64,000 nucleotides of DNA from Tetraselmis striata (GCA_006384855.1 VCJN01003357.1:22512-86511), one strand, 5' to 3'; shown: positions 33,020-43,674, numbered from the stretch's first letter. The notes: generated by a model from the sequence alone, not told the origin. Program-made: numbers and translations.

Positions 33020-33690
33020 ACCCACCTGACCCGGGTGACAGAGCACTGCAACGGTTCAGAAATCCACCAGCAGGGCAACTGCCAATCACGTTTAGCTGCA
33101 AGATCTGTACTCAGCCCCCACTATGTTCTAGGGAGCCGGTCGCACAAACAAACGTATCCGCTGAGACCAATCGCACCTGACAAAACGGGGGTTGCCCAGT
33201 GATGGCCACAAGCCCAGTGGAGAAGTTCCAATTGTCTCTGAAAGAGGGCACCGTAAACCCGGCGTTCTATCACAGAGAAGCCAGTTGTTAGGCCTATCAG
33301 CAAATCTCACCAGGCAGCAGCACAGTAAGTCAGTATCGGGGGTTGGACAGCCATTTACGTACTTGGAGCCTGGTGTTAGTGGCCTGGATTATCGCCTCCG
33401 CACCCGCCGACACGGCTCCACCTGTTGCGAACCCAGCGGCTAAGCGCCCACGCAGCACCGGGTGCTTCTGCGCGAGCTGTGATGGGCACAAATACGACAA
33501 GGGCTAAGCGACACGTGAGTAATCCTGAAGCTGATTTTCTGCCAATCAGGTGCAGCACTCACGGTCTTCCATGGGCAACAAATATCACTCGACGCCCGGG
33601 ATGCCCCGCCTCGCGAAAGCCAGGGATTCAGTGATGTGTTCTTATCGCGCTTCTGTAGTAGCATTTCAAAGAAGGCAACGGGTCTCGCAC
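33020..33690. other. Stretch between unit 3 and the flavodoxin pair, no gene recognised
   Basis: Only short open frames. One around 33060-33170 has a CKIC pair, too little to call a zinc finger. The missing downstream exons of the minus-strand flavodoxin gene are not visible here. Confidence 0.35.
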
Positions 33691-34056
33691 CTGTGCCAGC
33701 TGCTCGGTGAATAGCGCCACAGCCGCGCTCGTCTCCCCCTTCAGCGTCGGCCCCCCTACTAGCACCACCTCTGCCCAGTGAGCTTCCTCCACGCCGCACT
33801 GCCGCACCGGCAGGACGCGGAGCCGCTCCTCACCAAGCCCTGCCGCTCTCATGCCACGCGCAAGTGCGAGCGCCAAGCTCTTGGTGTGCCCCGATGTCGA
33901 CTCGTACGCAATGAGAACGTTGGGCTCAGCCGGCTCCGCCTGGGCCGTTGCCAGCGCATGCCCCTCCAGCCCGCGGCGAGACGCCCATCCGGCGGTGGCA
34001 CCATCCACCGCCAGGTACAGCCATACTAGCAGCGGCAGTAATACGCTTGACGCCAT
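33691..34056 (-). pseudogene. 3'-truncated flavodoxin-like gene (first exon only)
   Basis: ATG at 34056 opens a hydrophobic leader (MASSVLLPLLVWLYLAV), followed by PNVLIAYESTSGHTKSLA, whose STSGHT fits the FMN phosphate-binding loop of flavodoxins, then AEVVLVGGPTLKGE. A donor (gtgcga) follows at 33690, so 33691-34056 is an exon of 122 codons. No later exon with the expected TGGGQE-type region is found before the unit 3 boundary at 33019, so the gene seems cut off, unless an intron longer than the visible space is involved. It lies head-to-head with the intact flavodoxin gene, 0.9 kb apart, and both encode secreted forms. Confidence 0.55.
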
Positions 34057-34970
34057 GTTCCCCCGACGCTTCCGCCCCTTGCACGATATACCGATAGTAT
34101 GGCACTGCGTGCCTCGCCGGCTTTCAAGCTTGCTGCTGTAACCCCCACGAACTGCGGGGTCGTCGATACGAAGCTTGCGATCCACTGCAACGGACAGTCG
34201 GACACAGCACCGCTGCACCGATACCAGTAGGGATCGCCCGATAGGCAGGATGGGACAGTGGCAGAAGGGAATGTCAGCCCGCCACGTAATTTCGAACTAA
34301 GTACCACTCGCGACAGCACCAGCAGCGACGTGTGTCGGTGGAAGGGGATACCACGTTGCGATCTCCGGTGATAGCCGCTAAGTGAGATTATGTCGACAGC
34401 ATGTCGCGCGGGCACGGGTGTTACTACCGGGGTGCTACACCTACAGTAGCAGAGTTGATCGATTATTACTGCTACATGGTCGGCATTCTCCCTGTAGTAG
34501 CCCATTCATTGTATGAGTACACAATTCCGGGTTTATAATATAGGTATTATAAACGCCTTCTGCTGCTAGCTCATGTAATTAAATAATATAGGTATGACCT
34601 GTACGCACGTACTACGGTATTGTCTTGCGGATCTCGCAATAAGAAACTACAGAATAAGATTGGAATCATTACGCCGATACGATATATGTATTTCGAGCTA
34701 GAACGTTGCTCCATTATGATGGTGTCCTACAGGTACAGGGTAGTCATCGGGTGACAAGCCCCAAGACGCGCTGCCCCGCGGCCTGCTCAGCGCGAATCTC
34801 GGGACGTGTGGCATGCCGAGCGCGGATGACGGCGTAGCTCCGAGGCGCTGAAACGATAACGCATCACAGCCAGTTCGCAGTTACTGACCAACGCGATACA
34901 GTGACAGGGCACGCACCTGGATTGATAGCCACCACACATGTCAACGTCTACAGTGGGGGCCACGGGACCG
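34057..34970. promoter_or_regulatory. Shared region between two divergent flavodoxin-like genes
   Basis: No gene. The stretch around 34500-34620 is AT-rich with repeated ataataggta words. Promoters for both genes should lie here; I cannot point to a clear TATA box. Confidence 0.35.
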
Positions 34971-35837
34971 ATGGACGCGAGCCCGAGGCGGACGCTGCTC
35001 TCGCTGCTGCTGCTTCTGCTGGTAGCCTCGCGGGTGCGGCCGCATGGGGATGACGAAGGCCCGCAAGTATCCTTTTTTGTAGACTCATGGCAGCAGCATG
35101 ATGCAGCGCCCCAGGGGCTGACTGGTGTGCTAACTTTCGGCCTAGAAGATAGTGTCGCGAGTAGCAGCAGGGGGCTTGGCCACGGACACCACGGCAGAGG
35201 CGAGGAGGACGACCACCATGGCCACGACCCCAGCTCCAGCGGCCTGAGAGGCGGGAGCATCCCGCATATCCTCATAGTCTACGCCTCGCAGACTGGACAT
35301 ACGGAGCAGCTAGCACATGTGGTGCTCAACGGCGCTCTGGACCTTATCCCTTCGTGCCATATTGAGGCAGTTCCATTGGCCAGAGCAAACCACAGCGTTC
35401 TAACTGAGTGGGCTGACGTGTTGGTGCTTGGCTCCCCAGTCATCGACGGCCAGCCTGCATCAGCTTTGGTGAACTATTTGCGCACAGTACCGGAGCTGGC
35501 ACGGGAGCAGCTGGGCAAGCTGCGAGGGGCCAGTTTCGTAACGGCTGGTGGGATCGGCGGCGGGCAGGAGTTGGTCATTGACACTCTCAACCGGGAGATG
35601 GCGAGCGTAGGCATTCAGCCGCTAACATTTCCAGACTGCCGTTACAGCTTTGGGCTGGCGGCTATCACTGGCTTTCCGCCCTTCTGTCGCCAAGGCGCAG
35701 CCCAAGCAGGCTGTAGTATTGAACAAAGCGAAATTCCAGGGCGCATACATCCTCAATTTGAGGCATTTGGGTACGAGTTTGGACGGCAGTTGGTCAATCT
35801 CATGACGGATCCAAACGCTCCTGCAAACCCATATTGA
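34971..35837 (+). CDS. Secreted WrbA-like flavodoxin-fold protein
   Basis: Intronless. An ATG at 34938 is in frame and gives 299 aa; the one at 34971 (288 aa) places a classic leader (RRTLLSLLLLLLVAS) right at the start and is preferred. In the 299-aa numbering a His/Asp/Glu-rich segment lies at about 81-97, then a flavodoxin domain at about 109-293: ILIVYASQTGHTEQLA (SQTGHT, FMN phosphate loop), DVLVLGSPVIDGQPA, FVTAGGIGGGQE (the GGGQE seen in WrbA-type NAD(P)H:quinone reductases) and FGYEFGRQLV. Such proteins reduce quinones by two electrons. A secretory leader is unusual for the family. Truncated relatives sit at 15657 and 23607. TGTAA at 35889-35893. Confidence 0.8.
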   Translation: MDASPRRTLLSLLLLLLVASRVRPHGDDEGPQVSFFVDSWQQHDAAPQGLTGVLTFGLEDSVASSSRGLGHGHHGRGEEDDHHGHDPSSSGLRGGSIPHILIVYASQTGHTEQLAHVVLNGALDLIPSCHIEAVPLARANHSVLTEWADVLVLGSPVIDGQPASALVNYLRTVPELAREQLGKLRGASFVTAGGIGGGQELVIDTLNREMASVGIQPLTFPDCRYSFGLAAITGFPPFCRQGAAQAGCSIEQSEIPGRIHPQFEAFGYEFGRQLVNLMTDPNAPANPY

Positions 35838-35888
35838 CCGGTGCAGCGCGCAGGCCATGGCACTTGCTCTACACTAGAAACATACGAT

Positions 35889-35893
35889 TGTAA
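35889..35893 (+). terminator. Poly(A) signal of the flavodoxin-like gene
   Basis: TGTAA about 50 nt after the stop, kept in the truncated copies in units 1 and 2. Confidence 0.5.
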
Positions 35894-36456
35894 CTATGAC
35901 GTGTGTTTGGCAAAACTTTGGCTGACTCTTATTATCAAGAACTGCCGACATCTGGGCAGAATGGCACTCCACAGCATTTATCTGTTGTTTAGTATATATT
36001 CGCAATATCAATAGCGGTCTGGACTTTAGACGACATGCGCCCATGATTATGCAACAGACTCACAGACTCAGGGAGTTTTGTACATGCTTTTTTTCCAGCA
36101 ATTGTCGCACTCAGCATATGATATTGAAACTGCTATTGTCCCAGTGCAAGCATCTCAGGCACACTTTTCAGCTACTGCATGTCCACACTCATTAAAATAA
36201 AGTGTGGTATGCAAGGATTCCTTATTTGCAGCTGTCCTCCATGCTTTGTACCATAGCTCATAACTTGACTTGCGGAATACTTATGTTGCGACATTGTTTA
36301 CAAAGGTTTGTACTCTGTACGGCCACGTCACTGCTGCAGTTTCCACAACCTCGCAGGTCAATGGCGTAGTTAGCGCTACGTCAATAATAACATCGTGTTA
36401 TTGGATCTTTGACTTCACACGTCCACAAATTTATTGCTGTGTCTATCTACATCCTA

Positions 36457-36991
36457 TTAGAAGAGAGGGCTGCCCTTGAAGGCCTCGTAAGCAAGCAGAG
36501 AGGCGAAGCCAATCATCGCCGCGCGGCCATTCAACATCTCAGCGCCAGGGGTGAAGGGCCCGAACGTCGTCTCCTTCTTGCCCTGCTTGGCAGAGGGATC
36601 AGAGACGCTGTCGTGAAGAGGGCTACGACGAAGATCATCGGGCCGGGGATGGACGAGAACTGTGCGCCGACAGTCTGTCCAGTGGACAGCTCGGCTCCAA
36701 GAGCGGCGGCGAAGCCGAGCATTGCTAGGCGGCCGTTGATGACCTCGGGAGCGGGACCGGAGAACGCCATCGCGTCACCTAGGGCGACGCCCTTAGGAGC
36801 GGGCTGCGGCGGAGGAGTCGGAGAGGGCAGCCTCGGTCTTGAGCGCCTCGGTCTTGGGCTCCTCGGCCTCAGCCCGGACGACGAAGCGAGCGGGGCGGAA
36901 CGGAGGCAGCCTTGCGGGGTCGCAGGACAGAGGCAGGGCGCACGGCGCCACGGACAACGACGGAGGAGCGAACGGACATAACGGTCGACAT
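36457..36991 (-). pseudogene. ELIP: ELIP pseudogene, copy 3 (three frameshifts)
   Basis: Reads MSTVMSVRSSVVVRGAVRP from an ATG at 36991. The first frameshift is near ASVPPRS, the second in the linker just before the PPPQPAPKG stretch, and a third (1-nt loss) follows SLIPL after helix 2. The middle part, including EVINGRLAMLGF, is perfectly kept in its own frame, so the decay is recent. The poly(A) signal seen in copies 1 and 2 is lost. The G-box (37279-37288) and a TA-rich tract replacing the TATA box are still there. Confidence 0.88.
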
Positions 36992-37278
36992 GTCGCCCGG
37001 CAGTGTGGATAGCGGAGACAAATAACAGAGGACTAAAATAATAGAAGCGAATGATGGAAGACTGTTAATTGTTCACTTCAAGGTGGTGATCATATATATA
37101 TAGCCTGCAGCGTGTGTGGGCTTTCTCTCGGATCGCTGCATTGGGGCCGCATAAGGGCGCCGCAGCCGTGTTCCAGAACTCCGAAAGCCAACCTGGGGCT
37201 CCCCTTCCGTGCTGTCTTCACTCTGCTGTCGACCGTCGGTTTCGTCGTTTCGAGCGTGATTTTCTGCCCGAAATTTGC

Positions 37279-37288
37279 GCCACGTCAC
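37279..37288 (-). promoter_or_regulatory. G-box/ABRE-like element upstream of the ELIP pseudogene
   Basis: Same GTGACGTGGC and surrounding block as upstream of ELIP copies 1 and 2. Confidence 0.45.
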
Positions 37289-37636
37289 TATAGGTATGCG
37301 TGCCAGCAGAATCTCCCGAAAAGTGTAGCAATATGATGGTACGTCTATGTATATGCGAAGTACGAACCACGGATACTATCGGGACAAGTACAAGAACACC
37401 CGTCGACGAACAACGACAGACTGCATTCGTCGGCACTCGGAAGCGTCGCGCTGTCGTGGCAGCGTCATTTATATGATCAGTCCATGACGCGACGACACCT
37501 CTACTGGTACCTGTACCGCCGAAGACATCTACTTTACTGGTAAAAGGAAAGTAAAAGTAAAGTACTTTACTGGTGCCGGTATTAGTTAATAGTCCACGTG
37601 ACGACGACTCGCGATCATGTACTACTACCACAACCT

Positions 37637-37689
37637 GTGTGAATTACAAAAAGGGCAGTTCCCCATAATTAGAAAATCAACACAGCAAG
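37637..37689 (-). mobile_element. Minimal 3' tip of the retrotransposon family
   Basis: 53 bp identical or nearly so to the 3' end of the unit 1 element (gtgtgaattacaaaaaggg through cacagcaag), then unrelated sequence. Such extreme 5' truncation is typical of target-primed reverse transcription. Confidence 0.7.
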
Positions 37690-38222
37690 GCGCCGGATTA
37701 CTCGGTCTGCCCCAGACCCGAGTACCGGCAGTGCTGCGCGGGCCTGCGGCGGTACCGGAACTACGACGTACAGTATCCTACATCAGACGAGACTGGTGTG
37801 AATTACAAAAGCGCAAGTTACAAGAAACTACTTCTAAGTAGGACGCTACATCAATACGCAGCAGGCACGCAAGTTATTATAAATAAATACTCTTTATATA
37901 CTAATTTAAACCATACAAATGAAGCGTGCTGCCGCCGCCGGGTACCTGCTACTCTAGGATTTATACTGCTACTGCTGGTACCCGTACCCGGATCCGCTTA
38001 CCGTACAGGAAGTGCTACGGGCCTACGAACCTGATGCGACTCGAGGAATGCGGAAGCAGATGTACTCACCGTCACATGGCCATGTCCCAGGGTTCGCAGA
38101 CGAGGTCCATAAAGGTCGACGAGCCACCCATTACGTTGTCACATAACACATTTTAAAATCTACACCAAGCTACGGTAGTTATATTTGCTTTACCTACGCT
38201 CATTTCAAGGTTTGTCGTCACC
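37690..38222. other. Region upstream of ELIP copy 4
   Basis: No gene. Contains a second retrotransposon tip at 37796. The promoter block of copies 1-3 is not recognisable here, so copy 4 is probably controlled differently. Confidence 0.4.
37796..37820 (-). mobile_element. Short retrotransposon 3' tip
   Basis: gtgtgaattacaaaagcgca after ACTG, matching the terminus of the family; the rest is lost. Confidence 0.5.
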
Positions 38223-38756
38223 ATGGCCGCTGTAATGATTGTCCGTCCTTCCATGGTCGCCCGCGGTGCCGTACGGTCTGCCTCTGGCCTGCGCTCCGGC
38301 ATGGTAGCCTCCGTGCGCCCCTCTCGCGTCGTCGTCCGGGCTGAGGCCGAGCAACACAAGACCGATACCCCAAAGGTCGAGGCTGCCCATGCGACTCCTC
38401 CTCCGTCTCCCGCACCTAATGGGGTCGCCCTAGGTGACGCTATGGCGTTCTCTGGTCCCGCTCCGGAGGTCATCAACGGCCGCTTGGCTATGCTCGGCTT
38501 CGCTGCCGCTCTCGGAGCCGAGCTGTCCACCGGGCAAACCGTCGGCGCACAATTCTCGTCCATTCCCGGCCCGATGATCTTCGTCGTGGCTCTCTTCACG
38601 ACCGCGTCTCTGATCCCGCTTGCCAAGCAAGGCACGAAAGAGCAAAAGTTCGGGCCTTTCACCCCCGGCGCTGAGATGCTGAACGGCCGCGCGGCGATGA
38701 TTGGCTTCGCCTCTCTGCTGGTGTACGAGGCCATCAAGGGCAGCCCTCTCTTCTAA
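38223..38756 (+). CDS. ELIP: Early light-induced protein, ELIP copy 4
   Basis: 177 aa, intronless, on the opposite strand to the other copies. N-terminal transit peptide (MAAVMIVRPSMVARGAVRS...), shorter linker, then the same mature region: EVINGRLAMLGF, a hydrophobic middle helix, and EMLNGRAAMIGF, ending KGSPLF. Transit peptide and linker differ clearly from copies 1-3 while the three helices are almost identical, as expected from selection or gene conversion acting on the pigment-binding part. TGTAA at 38901-38905. Confidence 0.93.
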   Translation: MAAVMIVRPSMVARGAVRSASGLRSGMVASVRPSRVVVRAEAEQHKTDTPKVEAAHATPPPSPAPNGVALGDAMAFSGPAPEVINGRLAMLGFAAALGAELSTGQTVGAQFSSIPGPMIFVVALFTTASLIPLAKQGTKEQKFGPFTPGAEMLNGRAAMIGFASLLVYEAIKGSPLF

Positions 38757-38900
38757 GGAAAGTACCGAGGTACAATTAACTATGTGGACATCGTCCTACC
38801 GACAACCGCACTCTCAGGGGCACCTACAAGTAGGACCGCGTGACTTACAAGTAGGACACGCGCACGCAGTTTCGGAATCAACTGCATCTTTCCCTCTATT

Positions 38901-38905
38901 TGTAA
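38901..38905 (+). terminator. Poly(A) signal of ELIP copy 4
   Basis: TGTAA about 145 nt after the stop. Confidence 0.45.
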
Positions 38906-40445
38906 GGTATCTATACTGTGAACAAACCCAATAAATTGTAATTAAATTGAACACAAGCAAACTCTGATAGTTACGACGAGCTCGCAGCAAATTAGATTGG
39001 CGTTGACACCATTCTTGCACAGAAATGCTGCCACTACATTTCATTTCTTCTGGTACACCTACAATTATCTGCTGGTGTCCATCATTTAATGATGAGATTG
39101 CAAAGTGTGCAAGCGGTGGGTGGGTGTGGGGGGTTATCACTTTGAAGGGGAAGTACCTAGATCGAAATGATACTGTGACACCACATATCGCACACACAGG
39201 CATGCGCATCTCCGTCGAGCTCTATGAGTGTTGACAAACCCACCGTCATGGGAAATGGGTACAAATTGCATCTTCATCCTGCAAAATGAGTCCCCAGGTG
39301 TCTAAACTGCGGAGGCATATGTGTAATACAGATTCACCAGGAAAGTGTTTCCATGCAACATAGCATATGTACCGCGGATGCGCTGTTGAGCAATGTACCT
39401 GACTGCCACGCCGTTTATATCTGTTGAGCATGCTCACATAACTGATTGGTATTACTGCACCTTGATGCCATGATATGGTGAGCCGCGCAACACCAGTCAC
39501 GCTGTTGAGCTATGCGGGTATTCTCCTCACTACTTCCCGCATGTGTTTTGTAATGCTGTAATGGGTCGCCCATCATGCTGCACAGCAGAATATCACACAA
39601 GTCCGGACGGCAGCAGGGATAGCCGATCCTCGTTCTGCAGACAAGTGAATGCGGGATTGAGTACATCATTGCATGTGCAAGGTGACTGTGTTCTGAACGG
39701 CGGGTTCACAGGTATGGGCAGCGCGTACCAACCGAATCGGGATAGAGTATTTGCCCGTCACATAGGGCCCCTGCCCCCTGCCCAGCTTTGGGGCGATGTC
39801 ATGCCTACTGCTCTTAGGAACACGATACCCGTGAGCGTGAGCGATAACCTGCAATACAATATGTAACGGTACAGACTAGCGCATAGGTGGCAAAATTTGA
39901 ACGGCGGTGCCCATCCATGTTTCGGTCCTCTTCTAGTGTTTCTTTAAATTTCTATTTCATTCTACTACATATTATTCTACTCTCATCTTCCAATCATTGC
40001 TTAAGGTACACCGTACTAGACTGTTGTGACGCAATAGAAAGGACCGAGTATATGATCCTTAAGCATGTGCATTATTGCTGCAATACATCCCTAATACTGG
40101 TACTTGAGCCGGTAACGACATACTACGTGCTGATACTATTTGTACTGCGGTTAACGAATACCAGAAGTACATCTGCTCATATGCGTGTTAATCGCGTTCC
40201 GAGTGTTTGTAGTGGAATACTCTAGACCGTCAGTCCGTCACCTGCGTAACGTTGTGCGATATCAGTGTGCATCGGTCTGCAATCCATTCCTTCGCTATCA
40301 TCTAACGTCAAACAAAGCACGAAAAAAAGGGCTGCAATGCAAACCCAGATAGTGTACTTTATGCTTTCCAAAATTGATTTGAAATACGGCTAGTATCTAT
40401 TTGTTTACTCTATTAGTTTCGTTCTGCATGCATTAAAAGTAAAAG
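38906..40445. other. Stretch without a recognised gene
   Basis: AT-richer than the exons. The longest open frames (39543-39866 +, 39887-40225 +) match nothing I know. Confidence 0.4.
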
Positions 40446-40705
40446 TGAAGTTCGCCCCGGGACATCGGCCGAAGCCGCCCCAGCACTTGACCTCTTGCGC
40501 CAACTGCAGTCGTAGGTCTGGCATAGCCCGTAGACCGCCATTGCCTCATTCGAACCTTGAAGGGCTAATGCATCAACCGGGGAAACCCAGGACACGCCGG
40601 GACGATATTGCCGAAATACATCGGCCAGGAGTAGAACCCGGTACCTCTCGCGTACGAGACGACCGCTCAACCCTAGCCGAACCGGGCGGTACCTGCATGC
40701 TTTAG
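40446..40705 (-). mobile_element. tRNA-derived SINE, full-length copy
   Basis: Read on the minus strand it starts with a tRNA-like head (TAGGGTTGAGCGGTC as A box, GGGTTCTACTCC as B box). The body follows with GGCAATATCG, GCATTAGCCC, GGTTCGAATGAGGC, a segment GGCGCAAGAGGTCA, and the end CCCGGGGCGAAC. Same body as 40893-41062 and 57283-57516. Confidence 0.7.
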
Positions 40706-40711
40706 TCGCTA
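40703..40711. other. Dispersed nonamer TAGTCGCTA
   Basis: Exact nonamer at the head end of the SINE copy. Confidence 0.6.
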
Positions 40712-40892
40712 CCCGTACTCGCGAACTCAAAAATCCGGCCATGTCCTCGGCCCGTCTTCTGAGGGTGCCCTCCCGAACGAGAAAGTGTCACTTCGGAGTC
40801 GGCAGCGCCCCATCGGAGCCATTATCGCTTTTGGTACCGGGAATCTCGGCGCGTTCGGGTGAGTATTCGTCATTCCACTCACCGCTGTGCGG

Positions 40893-41062
40893 TAAAAGTT
40901 CGCCCCGGGACATCAGCCGAAGCCGCCCCAGCACTTGATCTCGTGCGCCAACTGCAGTCGTAGGTCTGGCATAGCCCATAGAATGCATGGCCTCATTCGA
41001 ACCCCGAAGGGCTAATGCATCAACCGGGTAAACCCGGGACACGCCGGGCCGACCGCTGTGCG
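40893..41062 (-). mobile_element. tRNA-derived SINE, 5'-truncated copy
   Basis: Carries the body and the CCCGGGGCGAAC end but lacks the tRNA-like head. Same strand as its neighbour about 190 bp away. Confidence 0.65.
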
Positions 41063-41599
41063 GTACCCGAATTGCGTAATGACCAAATCCCAGTTACATT
41101 ATTCCAGTATACCTTAAATCTTGCTCGAATCTTAAACGGGATTGCCGGGAAACGGGATTGCCGTTGTTGCGTTCCGTAGGCGGTTATACTGTACTCGTAC
41201 GGTACTCGTAACGGTACTGGTGTGAATTACAAAAGGGCAGTTCCCTGGTACTGGTACCGGTACCTTCGTACCGTACAAGCCCCCCCCCCCCCCCCCCCCT
41301 CCCCCCGGCCCCGGTGTATACTCGTACGAGCACCGGCAAAGGAGGGGGACGGGGGGCTCCGCGCGCCGGCGCGGCACTGTCCGCTTGCGCCTCTGCGTCC
41401 CGGCGCGCCACTTAGTTTTAAGTATGCGGCAGCCGACTCGCTGCTGCTGAACGAATCAAGCATACATTACAGTCAAAAGTTAATTGGAGTCGTAACCGTA
41501 CCTGTCCTTTCCCAGTGGTCCCTCTCAGAATTGTCTGTAGCATCAGGGGGAGCAAGGGGAAAGAGGCTGCAAATAGACGATTCGGCCGCGCAGTTGCAG
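41063..41599. other. Region upstream of the peroxiredoxin-like gene
   Basis: Contains GTAC-rich palindromic sequence (41190-41275), a retrotransposon tip and a C run at about 41280-41298. No gene. Confidence 0.4.
41220..41245 (-). mobile_element. Minimal retrotransposon 3' tip
   Basis: gtgtgaattacaaaagggca directly after GTACTG, then unrelated DNA. About 26 bp of the family terminus. Confidence 0.55.
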
Positions 41600-43277
41600 A
41601 TGGCGCTCGTCACTGCCACTGCCCCCCGAGTTCGTCTCGCGCACCACTTCCGTTTCCGCACCCTGTCAGCTTCCGGCCGCTGCTCACGATCCCCCTTCAC
41701 GCTAAGTGTCAAGTCGCGCATACAGTCGTCTCCTCCCCGCCGCCGCAGAGTGACCGGTGGTCCGGTGCAAGCGGCAGGCTTGTATGGCCAACTGCAGGAG
41801 GCGCAGGTGTGTGGCACCATACCGCATGCGCCTGGCGCGTGTTTGCGTGAACAGAGAACTTTCGCACTGGTTGCAGCGAATGGGTCCTAAAAAATGAAAG
41901 GGGTGCTTAAACCCCTGCGTTATTTCAGAGCTCAGCGAATATCGTCCCATTCATACCAACACGCGCGCTTGAGTGGCAGTGCTAGGGACTATGTACCAAA
42001 GCGCACAGACACAGCTTACTGTTGGGCGGCCGCAGTCCTCATGCAACAGTGGATGCCTGAGCTACTGTGGGGCTGATTGGCACTCCTCTTTCCAGGGTGG
42101 CGGAACCCCGCCTAATGCCTTGCACTAACAAGAAACTCACGCCCGTTACACTGCGGCAGTGCATGTGATGTTGCATCAGCATCGCCATAGATATGAGTTA
42201 GTAGTTGCAGAGTGGAGCTGCTGGAACTGTTCCGGCGCAGCATGACTGTTTGTGGCTTCCTGTGCGAAAGGGCTCACATGTTGAACTATTGTTAGAGGGG
42301 CAGCCAAAGAGCGCTCAGGTGTCAGTGGATAAACCAACATAGCTCAGTCTCAGTTGACCGCGCTGGACCTCATTCTCCAGGTTGTCAACCCAGCTGATGG
42401 CCGCAAAGGAGGAGCGCTCGAGGGCCTGCTCGACAGGGAAGCAACAGGCCGCATCCCCAACACGTTGCTGTTTGTGATTCTCCCTCAGCTTGGCGACTTT
42501 GACACCTTTGAATATGCAGAGCAGCTCGCAGCTGTGGAGCCAGAGCTAGCAGAGGCCGGTGTTGCGCTTCGGGTGGTGGCCATCGGTGATGTGGGTGCCA
42601 GCCGGAGGTTCTGCTCTGTCACGGGTCTCTCACCTGAGAAACTGCGTGTTGATCCCGCGGCTTCTCTGCACCGCGCACTGGGGCTGCATGCTGGCCCTGG
42701 CTGGTCATTACCAGCAGCACTGGGGGCACGGCGAGCAGCTGCAGAGGCGTGGCTGAACTACATGGCCATGTGCGCGGGCATCTCCGCGCCGGGAACACTG
42801 GCGGAGATTGCCCGCGGCTACCTTGGCGATCGCGCTGCGCCAGAGCGGTTGGCTGCGGATGCAACAGTGGTGGCGGGGCCGGTTGAAGTCCAGGGCACCC
42901 GCCGCTGGAAGATCGGACCACTAGGAGCGGAGCTGTGGTGGGCTCGAGATGAAGGCTACCAGCGTCCGGTGGAGCTAGCCACCGTGCGACTCCGCGCCAT
43001 GGCAGAGGCACTCGGAAACTGGAATGAGTACGTGACAGATGAGTCACACCTGGCCATGCGCGGCGCGACATTTCTGCTCAAGAAGGCGCCAGACAGCGGG
43101 GAGGACGCATGGGAGGCGGTGTACGAGTGGCGCAGCCCGGGGGTTCTCACCTACTCTGAGACCATGCCGCGCCCGCTGTCCTTTCTGGAGCCATACATAG
43201 GAGAGCTGGCTCTGAACCCGCTGCGGTTGGGTGACCGTAGTGCCGCAGGGGCAAGGTCTCCTACACGGAGCACCTAA
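41600..43277 (+). CDS. Plastid peroxiredoxin-like protein (AhpC/TSA family), two exons
   Basis: Exons 41600-41806 and 42354-43277, both joined in phase 0, about 376 aa. Exon 1 starts MALVTATAPRVRLAHHF and is Arg/Ser-rich, a good plastid transit peptide. Exon 2 matches the cyanobacterial peroxiredoxin-like (AhpC/TSA) proteins: VILPQLGDFDTFEYAEQL, VAIGDVGASRRFCSVTGL, LNYMAMCAGISAPGTLAEI, ARGYLGDRAAPERL, GYQRPVELATVRLR, RPLSFLEPYIG. A likely thioredoxin-fold antioxidant protein. The usual CxxC is not evident; Cys in RRFCSVTG is a candidate active residue. The final 15 residues are Arg/Ser-rich and may be read-through of an unseen intron. TGTAA at 43670-43674. Confidence 0.78.
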
Positions 43278-43669
43278 CTGTGCTGAACACCTCCAACTGA
43301 CTCAGCCCTATCTTTTTACCGGTCAGCCCTTGCGAATGCGCCGTGAGTTAGCTGCGTGCTGCATCATACTGGATGACATTTCAGCATGCACAGGACTGCG
43401 TAAGCCGTGGATCGAGATGGCTGCAGCTGTTTACCAAATGCCATGCCTGCTGCCGCTACACACCTTTTTTTCACCGAGAAGCAGGCCTAAACAATGACAG
43501 CAACACTAATGCTCTCTGCGTATGGCATCGGTGCAATGGCTTGTCAGGTGTATGGCGTGTCTGGACACTGGTGTTTGTGGGAGTGATGGTAAATGCCATT
43601 CCATGTCTTTACAGTATGAAGACATAAATTACATGTACCTATCGACTCGACCATGTGCACGGTTGGTTA

Positions 43670-43674
43670 TGTAA
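43670..43674 (+). terminator. Poly(A) signal of the peroxiredoxin-like gene
   Basis: TGTAA about 390 nt after the stop; rather distant, so tentative. Confidence 0.3.

Larger units (their letters stand above)
35478..37630. repeat. Segmental duplication, unit 3, right part
   Basis: Homologous to about 15657-17640 and 23607-25590: end of the flavodoxin gene, spacer, ELIP on the minus strand, promoter block. It is more diverged than units 1 and 2 are from each other. Near 37571-37580 it has tggtgccggt with both flanks of the unit 1 retrotransposon-like insertion joined, an apparent empty site. Confidence 0.8.

Noticed and set aside
33060-33170. Possible zinc finger (CKIC)
   Set aside because: Only one Cys pair; no matching second pair or His in frame.
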